Position numbers and translations under genes: made by a program. DNA of 64,000 bases from an uncultured Myxococcales bacterium. Its GTDB lineage: Bacteria > Myxococcota > Myxococcia > Myxococcales > Myxococcaceae. Position 1 is the stretch's first letter; every line of letters starts with the position of its first letter. Below, one piece after another: positions 41,669-52,200 of this stretch. Under the pieces are notes generated by a model. It was not told the origin of the DNA. It saw nothing but the letters and a program-made list of their open reading frames with translations, and ran no database searches. The DNA lies in NCBI GenBank assembly GCA_937980205.1, contig CALJKW010000051.1, forward strand, positions 1-64,000. Reading direction: 5' to 3'.

Positions 41669-44010
41669 GGCTCGCCCGGCACGTCATCGTCGCGCTGTCG
41701 GTGAGCGTGTCGGCGTGCACGTGCGGCCTGACTCCGAACTTCGAGGGCGCGCTGTGCGACCCGGGCGACGTCTGCCCGAGCGGCTACGTCTGCGTCTCCG
41801 GCCGCTGCCAGAGCACCGGCGGCACCGGCGGTGGCTCGGGTGTCGGCGGCGGCAGCGGTGTCGGCGGCGGTGACGCCGCGGGCGGCGGCTCTGGCGTCGG
41901 CGGTGGCACCGGCGGCGCGGGCGGCGGCTCGAACCTCTGCGCCGGCGTCGTCTGCAACATGCCGCCGATGGCGACGTGCATGGGCAACATGCTCCGCACG
42001 TTCAGCGGGCAGTGCAACGCCAGCTCCGGCGCCTGCGACTACATGCCGATGGACACGCCGTGCGCGCAGGGCTGCATGAACGGCCAGTGCGTCGGCGACC
42101 CGTGCGCGGGCGTCGTGTGCAACACGCCTCCGGGCCCGGCCTGCAACGGCAACAACGCCGTCATCTCCTCGCTGCCCGGCCAGTGCAACAACGGCATGTG
42201 CCGCTACCAGGAGTCGAACATGTCGTGCCCGAACGGCTGCGCGAACGGCGCGTGCGTTCCGACCGGTGCGACGTTCGACCAGGTGCTGCCGCGCGTGCGC
42301 CACCGCATCACCGCCGTCGATCAGCGGCCCGGCTCCGGCGGCGACGACGTGCTCGTGGTCGGCCCGGCCGGCGCGGCCTCGCGCTGGGACGGCAACGCGT
42401 GGAACCGCGTCGACGCCGGCATGAGCGGCAACCTCGTCTCGGTGTGGTGGGCGTCGGGCAACAACGCCTACGTCGTCGCCGAGAGCGGCCTGTTGCGCTT
42501 CACCAACGGCGCGTTCGCGCGTGTCCTGTCGTTCCCGGCGATGACCGGCAACGCGCAGCTCGTCGACGTGCACGGCGTCTCCGACACGAACCTCGCGGTC
42601 GTCGACAGCACGGGCACGTTCTACCGGTTCCAGGGCTCGTGGAGCACGACGACGCGGGCGATGTATCCGCCGTACCGCATGAACGGCGTGTTCATGCAGA
42701 CGACCACCACCGGCACGGTGCAGCTGCACTACTACGGCACCTGCGGCACTCCCGCGGCGGGCTGCGTCGTGTACCAGGGCGCCGGCACCAGCGTCTTCGA
42801 CGACCGCGACACGCTCACCGCCGGCTTCCGCTCGGGCGGCCCGGCGTTCGACACCGTGAACGACGAGGCGTGGTTCGGCCTCGACGCCCCTGCGGTGCGC
42901 CGCCACACGGCGACCGGAAGCTACAGCTCGACCGGCACTCCGCAGGGCCTCGACGGCGGCGCGGTCGTCGCCATCACCGGCGCCAACGGCGTGACGCCCG
43001 CGACGTTCGTGCTCACCGCGCCCGACCGCCAGCTCGGTCACCTCTACCGCGTCACCCAGGGCCTCACGCCGGGCACCACCGTGAGCGACCCGCTCATGTA
43101 CACGGTGTACGGCTACCAGGCGATGTCGAAGACCGAGAGCTTCGGCGTCATCGTCGTCGACATGAACACGTCGTCGTTCACCAGCACCATCACCCGCCGC
43201 GGCGCGACCGCGAACGAGGTGCTCGACCTCGGCGCCGAAGACTGGGTCGCGGGCGCGCCGTACGCCATGGGCTCGGTGCTGATGAACGCCTACGGAGACG
43301 TCGGCATCCGCACCAACAACCAGTCCACCTTCCAGCTGCGCCGCTTCCCGCTCGACTTCGGAGCGACCGACATCGCCGCCGGCTCGACGTTCGCGGTGCT
43401 CACCGGCGACGACGGCTCGGCCTACCGCCTGCCCATCACCACCAGCGGCGGCTACACCGAGCTCACCTTCGCGACGAAGTCCGGCGGCCTGAACGCAGTG
43501 TGTCGCGCTTCGGATTCAGAGTGGTACCTCGCAGGTCGCGCCGGCGCGCTGTTCGCGTATGACGGCAGCATGACGCGGCAGGTCGCCTCGAACACCACCA
43601 CCACGCTCGAGGACGTCGACTGCCCCGCGCCCGGAGCCGCCGTCGCCTGCGGCACCGGCGTCGTGCTGCGCCTCAACGCCGGCACGTGGACTTCGGTGCC
43701 GATGGTGCCCGCCGGGACCATCCGCACCTGCAAGCTCGTCGGCAACGTCATCTACATCGCCGGCCCGAACCTCTTCGCGCGCTTCCAGAACGGCTCGTGG
43801 ACGTCGATGCCCGCGCGCGCGGTGCTCGATGGCCTCGTCGTCAGGTCTCAGAACGACGCGTACGCCGCCGATGCCAACCGCATCTACCGCTTCGACGGGA
43901 CGCAGTGGACCCAGGTCGCCACTGCACCCCAGGCACTCTTGACCGGTTTCACGATGGGAACGCGGGTCGCCTTTGCCGGCACCGGCGGAACCGTCATGGA
44001 GGGACAATGA
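41665..44010 (+). CDS. Lipoprotein with Cys/Gly-rich leader and propeller-like domain
   Basis: 781 residues. The lipobox is VSVSACTC. A Cys-rich module (CDPGDVCPSGYVCVSGRCQ), a GGGSGVGGG linker, two repeats of CAGVVCN.PP...C, and then about 550 residues of repeats such as DVLVVGPAGAASRWDGNAWNRVDAG, NNAYVVAESGLLRFTNGAF and DAYAADANRIYRFDGTQW. The last part resembles a beta-propeller of myxobacterial surface proteins. It overlaps both neighbours by four bases (ATGA), so the three genes form one coupled operon. Confidence 0.8.
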   Translation: MRLARHVIVALSVSVSACTCGLTPNFEGALCDPGDVCPSGYVCVSGRCQSTGGTGGGSGVGGGSGVGGGDAAGGGSGVGGGTGGAGGGSNLCAGVVCNMPPMATCMGNMLRTFSGQCNASSGACDYMPMDTPCAQGCMNGQCVGDPCAGVVCNTPPGPACNGNNAVISSLPGQCNNGMCRYQESNMSCPNGCANGACVPTGATFDQVLPRVRHRITAVDQRPGSGGDDVLVVGPAGAASRWDGNAWNRVDAGMSGNLVSVWWASGNNAYVVAESGLLRFTNGAFARVLSFPAMTGNAQLVDVHGVSDTNLAVVDSTGTFYRFQGSWSTTTRAMYPPYRMNGVFMQTTTTGTVQLHYYGTCGTPAAGCVVYQGAGTSVFDDRDTLTAGFRSGGPAFDTVNDEAWFGLDAPAVRRHTATGSYSSTGTPQGLDGGAVVAITGANGVTPATFVLTAPDRQLGHLYRVTQGLTPGTTVSDPLMYTVYGYQAMSKTESFGVIVVDMNTSSFTSTITRRGATANEVLDLGAEDWVAGAPYAMGSVLMNAYGDVGIRTNNQSTFQLRRFPLDFGATDIAAGSTFAVLTGDDGSAYRLPITTSGGYTELTFATKSGGLNAVCRASDSEWYLAGRAGALFAYDGSMTRQVASNTTTTLEDVDCPAPGAAVACGTGVVLRLNAGTWTSVPMVPAGTIRTCKLVGNVIYIAGPNLFARFQNGSWTSMPARAVLDGLVVRSQNDAYAADANRIYRFDGTQWTQVATAPQALLTGFTMGTRVAFAGTGGTVMEGQ

Positions 44011-46049
44011 AGAACGACGAGCTCAACCCGCGCATCAAGATTCGCTCGCCGCTGCGCTGCGACGGCATCGGCCGCCTCGACTGCGCCGAGGACACCGAGT
44101 CCGGCGCGCGGCTCGCGGTCCGCTGGTTGCCCCTCGACGCGAACGGCGAGTCGGCCGTGCGCGCCTGCGCGAAGCTGCCCGAGCACCCGACGCTCCCCCG
44201 CGTGCGCCAGACCGGCGTCGCCGGCGACAAGGCGTTCCTCGCCATGGAGTTCCCCGACGGCAAGCTGCTCTCCACCATGATTGGCGAGGCCGTCAGCGGC
44301 GACCTGTTGCTCGAGACCGGCGCCCAGCTCGCCGACGCGCTCGCGACCATTCACTCGCAGGGCGTCGTGCACGGCGAGATGTCCGCCGAGTCCGTGCTGC
44401 TCGCGAAGGGCAAGGCGTTCCTCTGGGACATGCCGCTCGTCATCGCGAACCGGCTCACCGACCGTCGCGGCGAAGAGCGCCTCATGCACCAGCTCGTGCG
44501 CACGGCGCCGTTCCTCTCGCCCGAGCGCGCCCGCGGTGGAGCGCCCTCGCCCGAGGGCGACGTCTACGGCCTCGCCGCGGTGATGTGCCTCGCCGGTGGC
44601 GCGCCGCTGCCGCCCGCCGGCACGACGCTGTCGGTGGTGCACGCCATCGTCGCCGGAGAGTGGGCGCCCGTGGTGCCGCCGCTCTTCCACGAGCCGTTCC
44701 GTTCGCTCCTGCTGCGCATGCTGTCGCGCGAGCCGGCCAGGCGCCCGGGCGCGCGCGAGGTCGCCGACCTGCTCGGCAAGCCCGCCGCCGCGATTCCGAC
44801 CATCCCCGAGATGCCGGCCATCGTTCTGCCCGCGGGCCTCGGCGCGCCGCCGCTGCCGCGTCCTCCCGCTGCGGTGAAGTCGCCGTTCGCGGCGGCCCCC
44901 GGCGCGCTCGAGCCGATGCTGCCGCCGAAGGCGGTCGCCGACGCCGCCAAGGCGCAGGCCTCGAAGCCGCTGCAGGTCACCGTGCCGACGCAGGTCGAGT
45001 CGACGGTGAAGGTCAACGTGCCGGTGCAGGTGCTCGTCGCGATGTCGCAGCCGATCGCCGTCGACGCCGAGCTCAAGGCCGTCGTCGAGTCGCTCAAGCC
45101 GGTCGTCGCGTCCGACGTGATTCCGACGCTGCCCGCCGTGCTCGTGCCGCCGCCGGTGACGAAGACGCTCGAGTTCGGAGCCGCGACTCCGGCGAAGAAA
45201 GAGAAGACGCCTCCGCCGACGCCCGCCGCCGTGGTGGCCGAGGCCAAGGCGGGTCTGGAAGCCAAGGCTGCGGTCGAGGCGAAGGCCAAGACGCCGCCGC
45301 CTGCCGCCGCGCCGACGGTGGCCGAGGTGAAGGCCGCGCTCGACGCCGACCCGCTGCCGCCCGAGACCCCGACCGCTCCGGACCTCAAGTCCGCGCTGCA
45401 GGCCGCTGCCGAGGCTCACGCCGCCGAGGTCGAGGCGAAGGCCGCTGCCACGGCAGACGCGCCGCAGGCCGCCATCACCGCGCCGAACCCGCCGCCGATT
45501 CCGCGCAAGTCGAGCAAGGAGCTGCCGCCGGTCGTCTCCGCCGAGGCCAAGGCGGCCGCCGTCGAGGTGCGGGAGAACGTCTGCATCTCCGCCGAGACGT
45601 ACGCCGCCGGCGCCGAGGCCGTCGAAGAGGTCGAGCCGCTCGACGAGAGCCTCGACTCGAAGCCGACGTTCCTCATCGCCGCGGCGCTGCTCGCGCTGCT
45701 CACCGTGTGCCTCGCCTTCGGCGCGCGCGCGCTGACGAAGCACGACTCGCACGCTGCTCCCGCGAAGGCCGAGGTCGTCGCTCCGGCGCAGTCGCTGCCG
45801 GCCCCCTCGCCCGAGGTGAAGGCCGTGCTCGCGCCCGTCGAGGACGAGCTGACGCCGCTGCCGCAGCCGAAGAAGCGCGCCGCCGCTGCGGCCCCGGCGC
45901 CGAAGAAGCCCGCGCCGCCGTCGAAGCTCCAGGGCAAGTACGACTCGTCGAGCGAGGCCGCGCCGCCGCCGCTCGCCGACGACTTCAGCTTCCTCAACGC
46001 GCCGCCCGCCGAAGCGCCGAAGGAAGAGCTGAAGCGCCCCGAGTTCTGA
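44007..46049 (+). CDS. Serine/threonine protein kinase-like protein, probable pseudokinase
   Basis: 680 residues. Residues 10-265 follow the Hanks kinase fold, but key sites are changed: no glycine loop pattern, VAIK Lys replaced by Arg (LAVRW, R39), HRD-K-N replaced by H122-G-E-M-S...S129, and DFG replaced by DMP (141-143). The APE-like segment FLSPERARGG and DVYGLAAVM are kept. A 280-residue Ala/Pro/Lys linker, one membrane span (near 552-575) and a periplasmic tail follow. It may sense or scaffold rather than phosphorylate. Third gene of the operon. Confidence 0.82.
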   Translation: MKNDELNPRIKIRSPLRCDGIGRLDCAEDTESGARLAVRWLPLDANGESAVRACAKLPEHPTLPRVRQTGVAGDKAFLAMEFPDGKLLSTMIGEAVSGDLLLETGAQLADALATIHSQGVVHGEMSAESVLLAKGKAFLWDMPLVIANRLTDRRGEERLMHQLVRTAPFLSPERARGGAPSPEGDVYGLAAVMCLAGGAPLPPAGTTLSVVHAIVAGEWAPVVPPLFHEPFRSLLLRMLSREPARRPGAREVADLLGKPAAAIPTIPEMPAIVLPAGLGAPPLPRPPAAVKSPFAAAPGALEPMLPPKAVADAAKAQASKPLQVTVPTQVESTVKVNVPVQVLVAMSQPIAVDAELKAVVESLKPVVASDVIPTLPAVLVPPPVTKTLEFGAATPAKKEKTPPPTPAAVVAEAKAGLEAKAAVEAKAKTPPPAAAPTVAEVKAALDADPLPPETPTAPDLKSALQAAAEAHAAEVEAKAAATADAPQAAITAPNPPPIPRKSSKELPPVVSAEAKAAAVEVRENVCISAETYAAGAEAVEEVEPLDESLDSKPTFLIAAALLALLTVCLAFGARALTKHDSHAAPAKAEVVAPAQSLPAPSPEVKAVLAPVEDELTPLPQPKKRAAAAAPAPKKPAPPSKLQGKYDSSSEAAPPPLADDFSFLNAPPAEAPKEELKRPEF

Positions 46050-46066
46050 AGAAGCTCCGCGGTGCC

Positions 46067-46234
46067 GTGTCGCGGGCGGTGCGTTTCCGTCACCGCGCTC
46101 GCGCGCGCTACGCGTTCGAGCCCGCCTCCGAAGACACGGGCACGGTCACCATCACCGACGTGACGCTGCAGCAGCAGGCGATGCTGTCCGTCGCGGTCGC
46201 GTCGGGGCTCGCCCGCTGCGCGTCGCAGCCCTGA
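46067..46234 (+). CDS. Possible small protein, 55 aa
   Basis: From GTG 46067, 17 bases after the pseudokinase stop. Basic at first (RAVRFRHRARARYAFEP) then TGTVTITDVTLQQQAMLSVAVASG. Almost every third codon position is G or C, as in true genes here, which is why I list it. It could be a fourth gene of the operon. No family recognised, and the start is uncertain because CTG or GTG codons precede it. Confidence 0.45.
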   Translation: MSRAVRFRHRARARYAFEPASEDTGTVTITDVTLQQQAMLSVAVASGLARCASQP

Positions 46235-46247
46235 GCGCGGCCGACGG

Positions 46248-49200
46248 TCACTCCAGCTCGAGCTCGTGGAACACCTGGTAGCCGCCCAGGTACAGCTTGC
46301 TGCCGGTGAGCGCGATGCCGCCCTGCACCGAGACGCCGCCGCAGTTGGCGCCGCCGGCCGAGATGTCGGCCTGGCTGACGATGCGCGGAGACGCGACGTT
46401 CGAGAAGTCGACGGCGTACGTGCGCGCGTCGGTCGAGGTGCCCGAGTTGTTCGTCGCGTACACCATCGTGCCCGCCACCGTGAGCGTGCGGGGCGAGCCG
46501 CCCGAGCCGCTCACGAAGAACTGGCCGAGCGGCATCGTCGCGTTGAGCAGCGTCGCCGGGTCGTCGTCCATCGCGCGGCTGATGTCCCAGACCTCGATGC
46601 CCATCGCGTCGCGCGTCACGTAGGCGCGGTTGCCGGAGATGGCGAGGTCTCTGGGGCTCGTGATGGCCAGCGAGCCCTGCAGCAAGAGGCCGGTCGTCGT
46701 CGCCTCGTCGTCGACGAGGCCGCGCAGGTCGACGGCGAAGAGGCTCGGGGTCGGGTCGCCCGGGCCGCCGCAGCAGCCGTCCCAAATGGTCACGAACGCG
46801 CGGCCGTGGGAAATCTGCAGGTCGGTGCCGGGGTTCGGCCCGGTGTACGTCGTCAGCCGAAGCGCCCCGCGCGTGTCCGTCATCGGGTTCAAGAGCCCGG
46901 TGTCGCTGTCGCGCAGCCTCGAGGCGTCGAACACCTCGAGCCAGATGCCGTCGGCGCGCAGCTCGGTGACCGCGAGCAGCCGGCCCCACAGCTCGATCGA
47001 CATCACGCGCGTGACGCCGGGCAGCGCGATGTCGCCGAGCACGTCGTTCGGCGTGGGGTGGAGCTGCATCAGCGTCGCCGGGTCGCGATCGACCGCGTCC
47101 GACGTGTCGACGACGCGCAGGCTCGCGGCCGACGTCTTCGTCGACACGAGCAGGTCGCCCACCTTCGCGACGTCGAAGTAGTCGCAGAAGAAGCCGCTCG
47201 TCTCTGCCTCGGGCGAGCGGTGCACCATGCCCGCGCCGGCCTGCAGGTCGACGACGGTGCCGCCGCTTCCGTACGCGAACGCGCCGTCGACGATGACGCG
47301 GTTCGTGGTCGCCGCCACCGTCTGCGACAGGCGCAGCGCGCGCGGCGTCGAGAGCTCGAAGAAGTGCACGCGGCCGCGGCGGCCGCCGGTGATGGCGTAG
47401 TTGCCGTACTGCGCGACGCTGCGCATGCGGTGCACGGGGTCGACGAAGTACTTCGAGGCGAGCGCCATCGTCCCGCTCGGGAAGGTGCCGGCGCTCGTCG
47501 CGTCGACCCAGTAGAAGTAGTTCGAGTTGCCCGGGTCCTCGGCGGTGAGGATGTCGCGGCCGCGCACCGAGACCGGGCCCTGAGCGAACAGCTGGTCGAT
47601 GGTGACGCCGCTGCCTTCCTGCAGCGTCATCGGCGCCATGCCGGCGAAGAGCGGGTTCAGCTTCGTCGCCGAGACGCGGCCGCCGTGCAGACCGTAGAGC
47701 AGGTTGCCGCTCGCGACCATGACCGGGCTGGTGACGGCCAACGTCGAGGTGATGGTCGCGACCAGGTTCATGTTCGTCCAGGTCACCGGCGTGGCGCGCA
47801 CCGGGTTCGTGATGTCCCAGACCGTCAGGTCGGCGGCGTTCTTCGGCAGCCGCAGCAGCTGGTTGCGCACCACGACGGAGCCCCACGTCAGGAAGTTGCT
47901 GTAGGGCGCCGCGTCGGAGAGCAGGTCGGTGACCGCGCCGAGGCCGTCCGCCGGCAGTGCGGGGAGCGTCGACGCGTTGTCGTCGTAGAGCTTCGACACG
48001 TTCAGCGCCTGCATGCCGCCCGCGCCGTTGATGAACAGCGTGTTGCCCTTGAGCGCGAGCGTGCGCACCGGCCACGGCAGGGTGAGGGGAGCCGACACCG
48101 TCGGCGCCGTGCCGCGCTTGCCCAGGTAGAGGAAGCGCACGTGGTCGTTCGTCGAGAGGTAGCCCCACGCGCCGTCCACCACGAAGTCCTGCGCGTGGTA
48201 CTGGCCGCACGTCGCCGCCGGAAGCGGCTCGGCGATGCTGACCTGCCAGAGCACCGGCACCGTCGGCAGCGGCAGGGTGAGGCGGCCCGACTGCGTCGCG
48301 CTCTTCAAGACCGAGAGGTCGAGCGCGGCCACGACCGTGTGCGTCTGCGGCGTGAAGAGGCACAGGTCGTTCGTGCCGACGAGGTAGGCGACGTCGCCGG
48401 CGACGATGATGCGGACGATCTCTCCCATGTTGGGCACGTCGATGGTCGCGACGACCGTCGGCGACTTCACGTTCGGCTGCAGCTGCACCTCGCTCGAGGG
48501 GAAGCTCACGTTGCCGGCGGCGTCGACCGCGCGCATCTGCGCGTACGTGAACGTCCCGTCGACGAGGCCGTGGAGCGTGAGCTGCGTCGCGCCCGCCGGC
48601 ACGACGAGCGGCGAGACGCCCTCGGTCGCGTACGCGCCGGTGTACTGGCCCGAGCTCGGGCCGTAGTCGAGCAGGTAGCGCGTGACGTCGGAGCTCGACG
48701 AGTCGACCCAGAACACCGTCGCCGACTGCGTGAAGTTCGACACGCCGAGCAGGCTCGTGGTCGGCGGCTGTGGCGGCTGCGTGTCCGTCGTCACCGTCAC
48801 CTGAGACTGCGGGCCGATGTTGCCCGCGCGGTCGATGGCGCGCAGCTGCAGCAGGTTCGGCACGTTTTGAAGCCCCGAGTTGCTGACCAGGTTGAAGTCG
48901 AACGCGGTCGTCGCCTGCACCGTGGAGCTCGTCGTCCACGAGGACAGCTGCCCGCCCTGCTTCTCGTACCTGAGGAAGTTCGCCTCGACGACCGGCCGCG
49001 CCGTCGTCACGGTGAACATCGAGTTGTTGGGCAGGTTGTTGAGCGTCGGCGGCGTCACGATCTCCGGCGCGGCGGGAGGAATGGTGTCGACGGTGAAGTC
49101 GCGCTGCAGCGGCGAGGACAGGTTGCCCGCCGCGTCCGCGAAGGCGAGGCAGACGCGCTTGAGGCCCTCGCCGCCCGAGGTGATGAAGAGGACGTCGGAC

Positions 49201-52200
49201 GACGGCGCGCGCGGGTTCGTGAAGGTCGCCGCGGAGCACGCGGTCGCCGGAGGCACCTGCACCGGGAACATCGCCGCGGCGTCGGAGGGCGGGGCGCTCG
49301 CGACCTGCAGCGACACGGTGCCGGACGGCACGAACGTGGGGTCGGGCGCGCTCGTCACCAGGTTCAGCGACAGGCCGGTCACCGACGGCGGCGAGATGTC
49401 GAAGGTGATGTCGTCGGTCACGTTCGCCACGGTCGTGTTGCCGAGGTCGTCGCGGAACGCGGCGAAGATGCGCTGGTTGCCGGTGCCCGAGAAGGTGAAG
49501 TTGCGCGGGCTGGTCGCGGGGAACGACGTCCACGTCGTGAACGTGGGCGTCGTCGAGAGCGACCACTCGGTGGCGCCGGTCGCGGTGCCGGCCGCGCTCG
49601 CGGTGAAGGTGCTGCCGCGCGCCTGGTACTGCTGCAGGTTCACCCACGGCGCGCCGTTGTCGAGCACGACCGAGGCGCCCGACGGCGCCGTCGAGTCGAG
49701 GTCGGTGGTCGCGGCGGGCGGAGCGAAGACGTTCCGCGCGGCGTCACGCACGCAGGCGCGGACGGTGTGCATGCCGTCGGCGCCGATGAGCACGAACGGC
49801 TGCGACGCCTGGAACGGCACCCACGGCAGGCCCGGCGCGGTGCACGTCACCGAGCCCTCGGTGACGACCATCTCCGCCGGCGTCTCCGAGCAGCCCGACA
49901 CCGCGACCGTCACCGCGGCGCGCGCGGTGCGACCTGCCGGCGCGGGGCTGCCGTCGGCGCGCGTGCCGCTCACGACGACGGAGCACGACGCCGGAGGCAT
50001 CGTGTCGAGCGCCATCGTCCGCACGAGCGGCCCGGTGACGTTCCCCGCCGCGTCGGCGAGGCACAGCTTCACCTCGCGCGGAGACGCCGCCCCGGTCAGC
50101 ATCGTGCTGATGCGGCCGTTCGACGGCAGCGCGGTGTACGCCGCTCCCGGCGCGGGGCAGGTCATCAACGTCTCGTTGCCGAGCGCGTAGAGCGTCGCGC
50201 CCTGCGACGTCACCGCGAGCGTGACGTTCGCCGTCGCGCTGGTGGTCTGCGACAGCGTGCCGTCGGCGAGCGTGCCCTCGAGGGTGAAGGTGCCCGACGG
50301 CGGCTGCCGGTCGAGATCGACGCGCACGCTCGCGAACGACTCGTTGCCCGCCCCGTCGCGGAAGCGCGCGTAGAGCTGCTTCGCTCCGTCGCCGGCGCTC
50401 AAGGGGAACATCACCGAGGCGCCGAGCGCCTGCGGGCCCACCGTGCCCGCCGAGAGGAAGAACGCGTCCTCGCTCACGGTCAGGCCCTGCGTGGGAGACA
50501 GGCCGAAGTTGTCGGTCGCCGCGGTGGTGAGCGTCACGGTCGACTGGTTCGTGGGGCTCGCGCCGACGAGCGCGAACGTCGTGCCGGTGGGCGGCGTGCG
50601 GTCGAGGCGGATGGTCGCCGCAGCGGGCGCCGACGGGTTGCCGGCGGCGTCCTGCAGCTGCCACCAGACCTCGCGGTCTCCGTCGGGGCCCGTCGGGTCG
50701 AGGAACCAGCCGATGGAGGACGCGAAGGGCTGCAGCACGGCGCCCTGCAACGCCGCGGCCGAGTTCGCGGTGCGGATGAGCACGAAGCCGCCGTTCGGCT
50801 CGGGCGCGGCCGTGGCGGCGAGCTGGGTGAGCAGCTCGTTCGTGTAGCCGTTCACCGTCGCCTTCGGGCCGCGGGGAATGGAGAGCGTGCCCGACGGCGC
50901 CGCGGTGTCGATGGTGACGGAGTCGCTCACCGGCGCGCTCCAGTTGCCGGCGTGGTCGAAGAACTGCACGTACACCGTCTGCGGGCCGTCGGCCGTCGAG
51001 GGTCGGGTGAACGAGACGTCGCGCTGGTACGGCACGGGGACCGCGGCGAGCACGCCGCCGTCGGTCACGGTCACCTCCGAGAGGCGAATCTCTTTGAGGC
51101 CGGCGACCACGTCGACGCCGGGCGCGGGCGTCTCGCTCGCCGTCACGGTGGCCGTCAGCGGCTGGGCGATGCGGGTGAAGCTCGCGCCGCCCTCGAGGAC
51201 GATGGAAGGCGCCGCGGGCGGAACGCTGTCGAGCACGATGCTGGAGACGAAGATGGGGCTCTCCGTCCCGTTGCTGTCGCGGTACTGCGCGTACACCACG
51301 TGGGTGCCCTGGCTCGCGCCGAGCGTGAACGGCTGGCTCGGGCCGGTGAACGCGACGAAGCCGGCGTCGCCGAGCGAGGGCTCCTCCGACGCGCGGTACG
51401 AGGCGGCGCCGGTGAAGCCCTGCAGCTGCAGCGTGACGCTGCGCGCGCGCGTGTAGCCGTTCGTGTTGCTCGGGTCGCCGTCGTCGATGACGAAGTCGCC
51501 CTGCAGCGCGGTGAGCGTGAGCAGGCCGATGTCGACCGCCTCGCCCCGGCGCACGACGACGTTGCTGCGCGCCGCGCGCGAGTAGTCTTGTCGCAGCGCC
51601 GCGACCTCCCACGTGCCGACCGGCACGCGGTCGATGACGAACGAGGCCTTCGAGGCGTCGGACTCGGGCGAGACCTGCGCGGAGTAGGGCAGCCCGGTGA
51701 CCGAGGCCACCGTGCCGAGCGCGGGGCGCCCGTCGGCCATCTCGACGCGGCCGGTGATGGTGCCGCGATCGAGCGCGAGCGTCACCGCCGGCAGCGCCGC
51801 GGACATGCCCGGCTTCAGCGTCACGGCGTGCGTCCCGTCGTCGTGGAAGCCGGCCAGGGAGAAGCGGACGGTCGCCGCGCCCGCGGGCAGGCCGCCGAGC
51901 GAGAAGTTGCCGTTCGCGTCGGTGGTGGTGGTCAGGCCCGACGGCTCGACGGTGACGGTGACTCCCGCCGCGGGCTCTGGCGTGAGGCGGTCGCGCTCGC
52001 GGTCGACGTGCCCGGTGACGGTCGCGGGGTTGAGCTCGAGCAACAGCGGCTGGGCCGAGAGGTCGCGCTCCTCGGCCTCGGCGAGCGTGACGTCCATCGA
52101 CGTCGCGGTGATGTACAGCGGGTGCGTGCCGCGCAGCTTGTACGTGGCGGGCGGCAGCGCCTGGAGGAAGTCGCCGCTCGGGCCCACGGTGACGAGCGCG

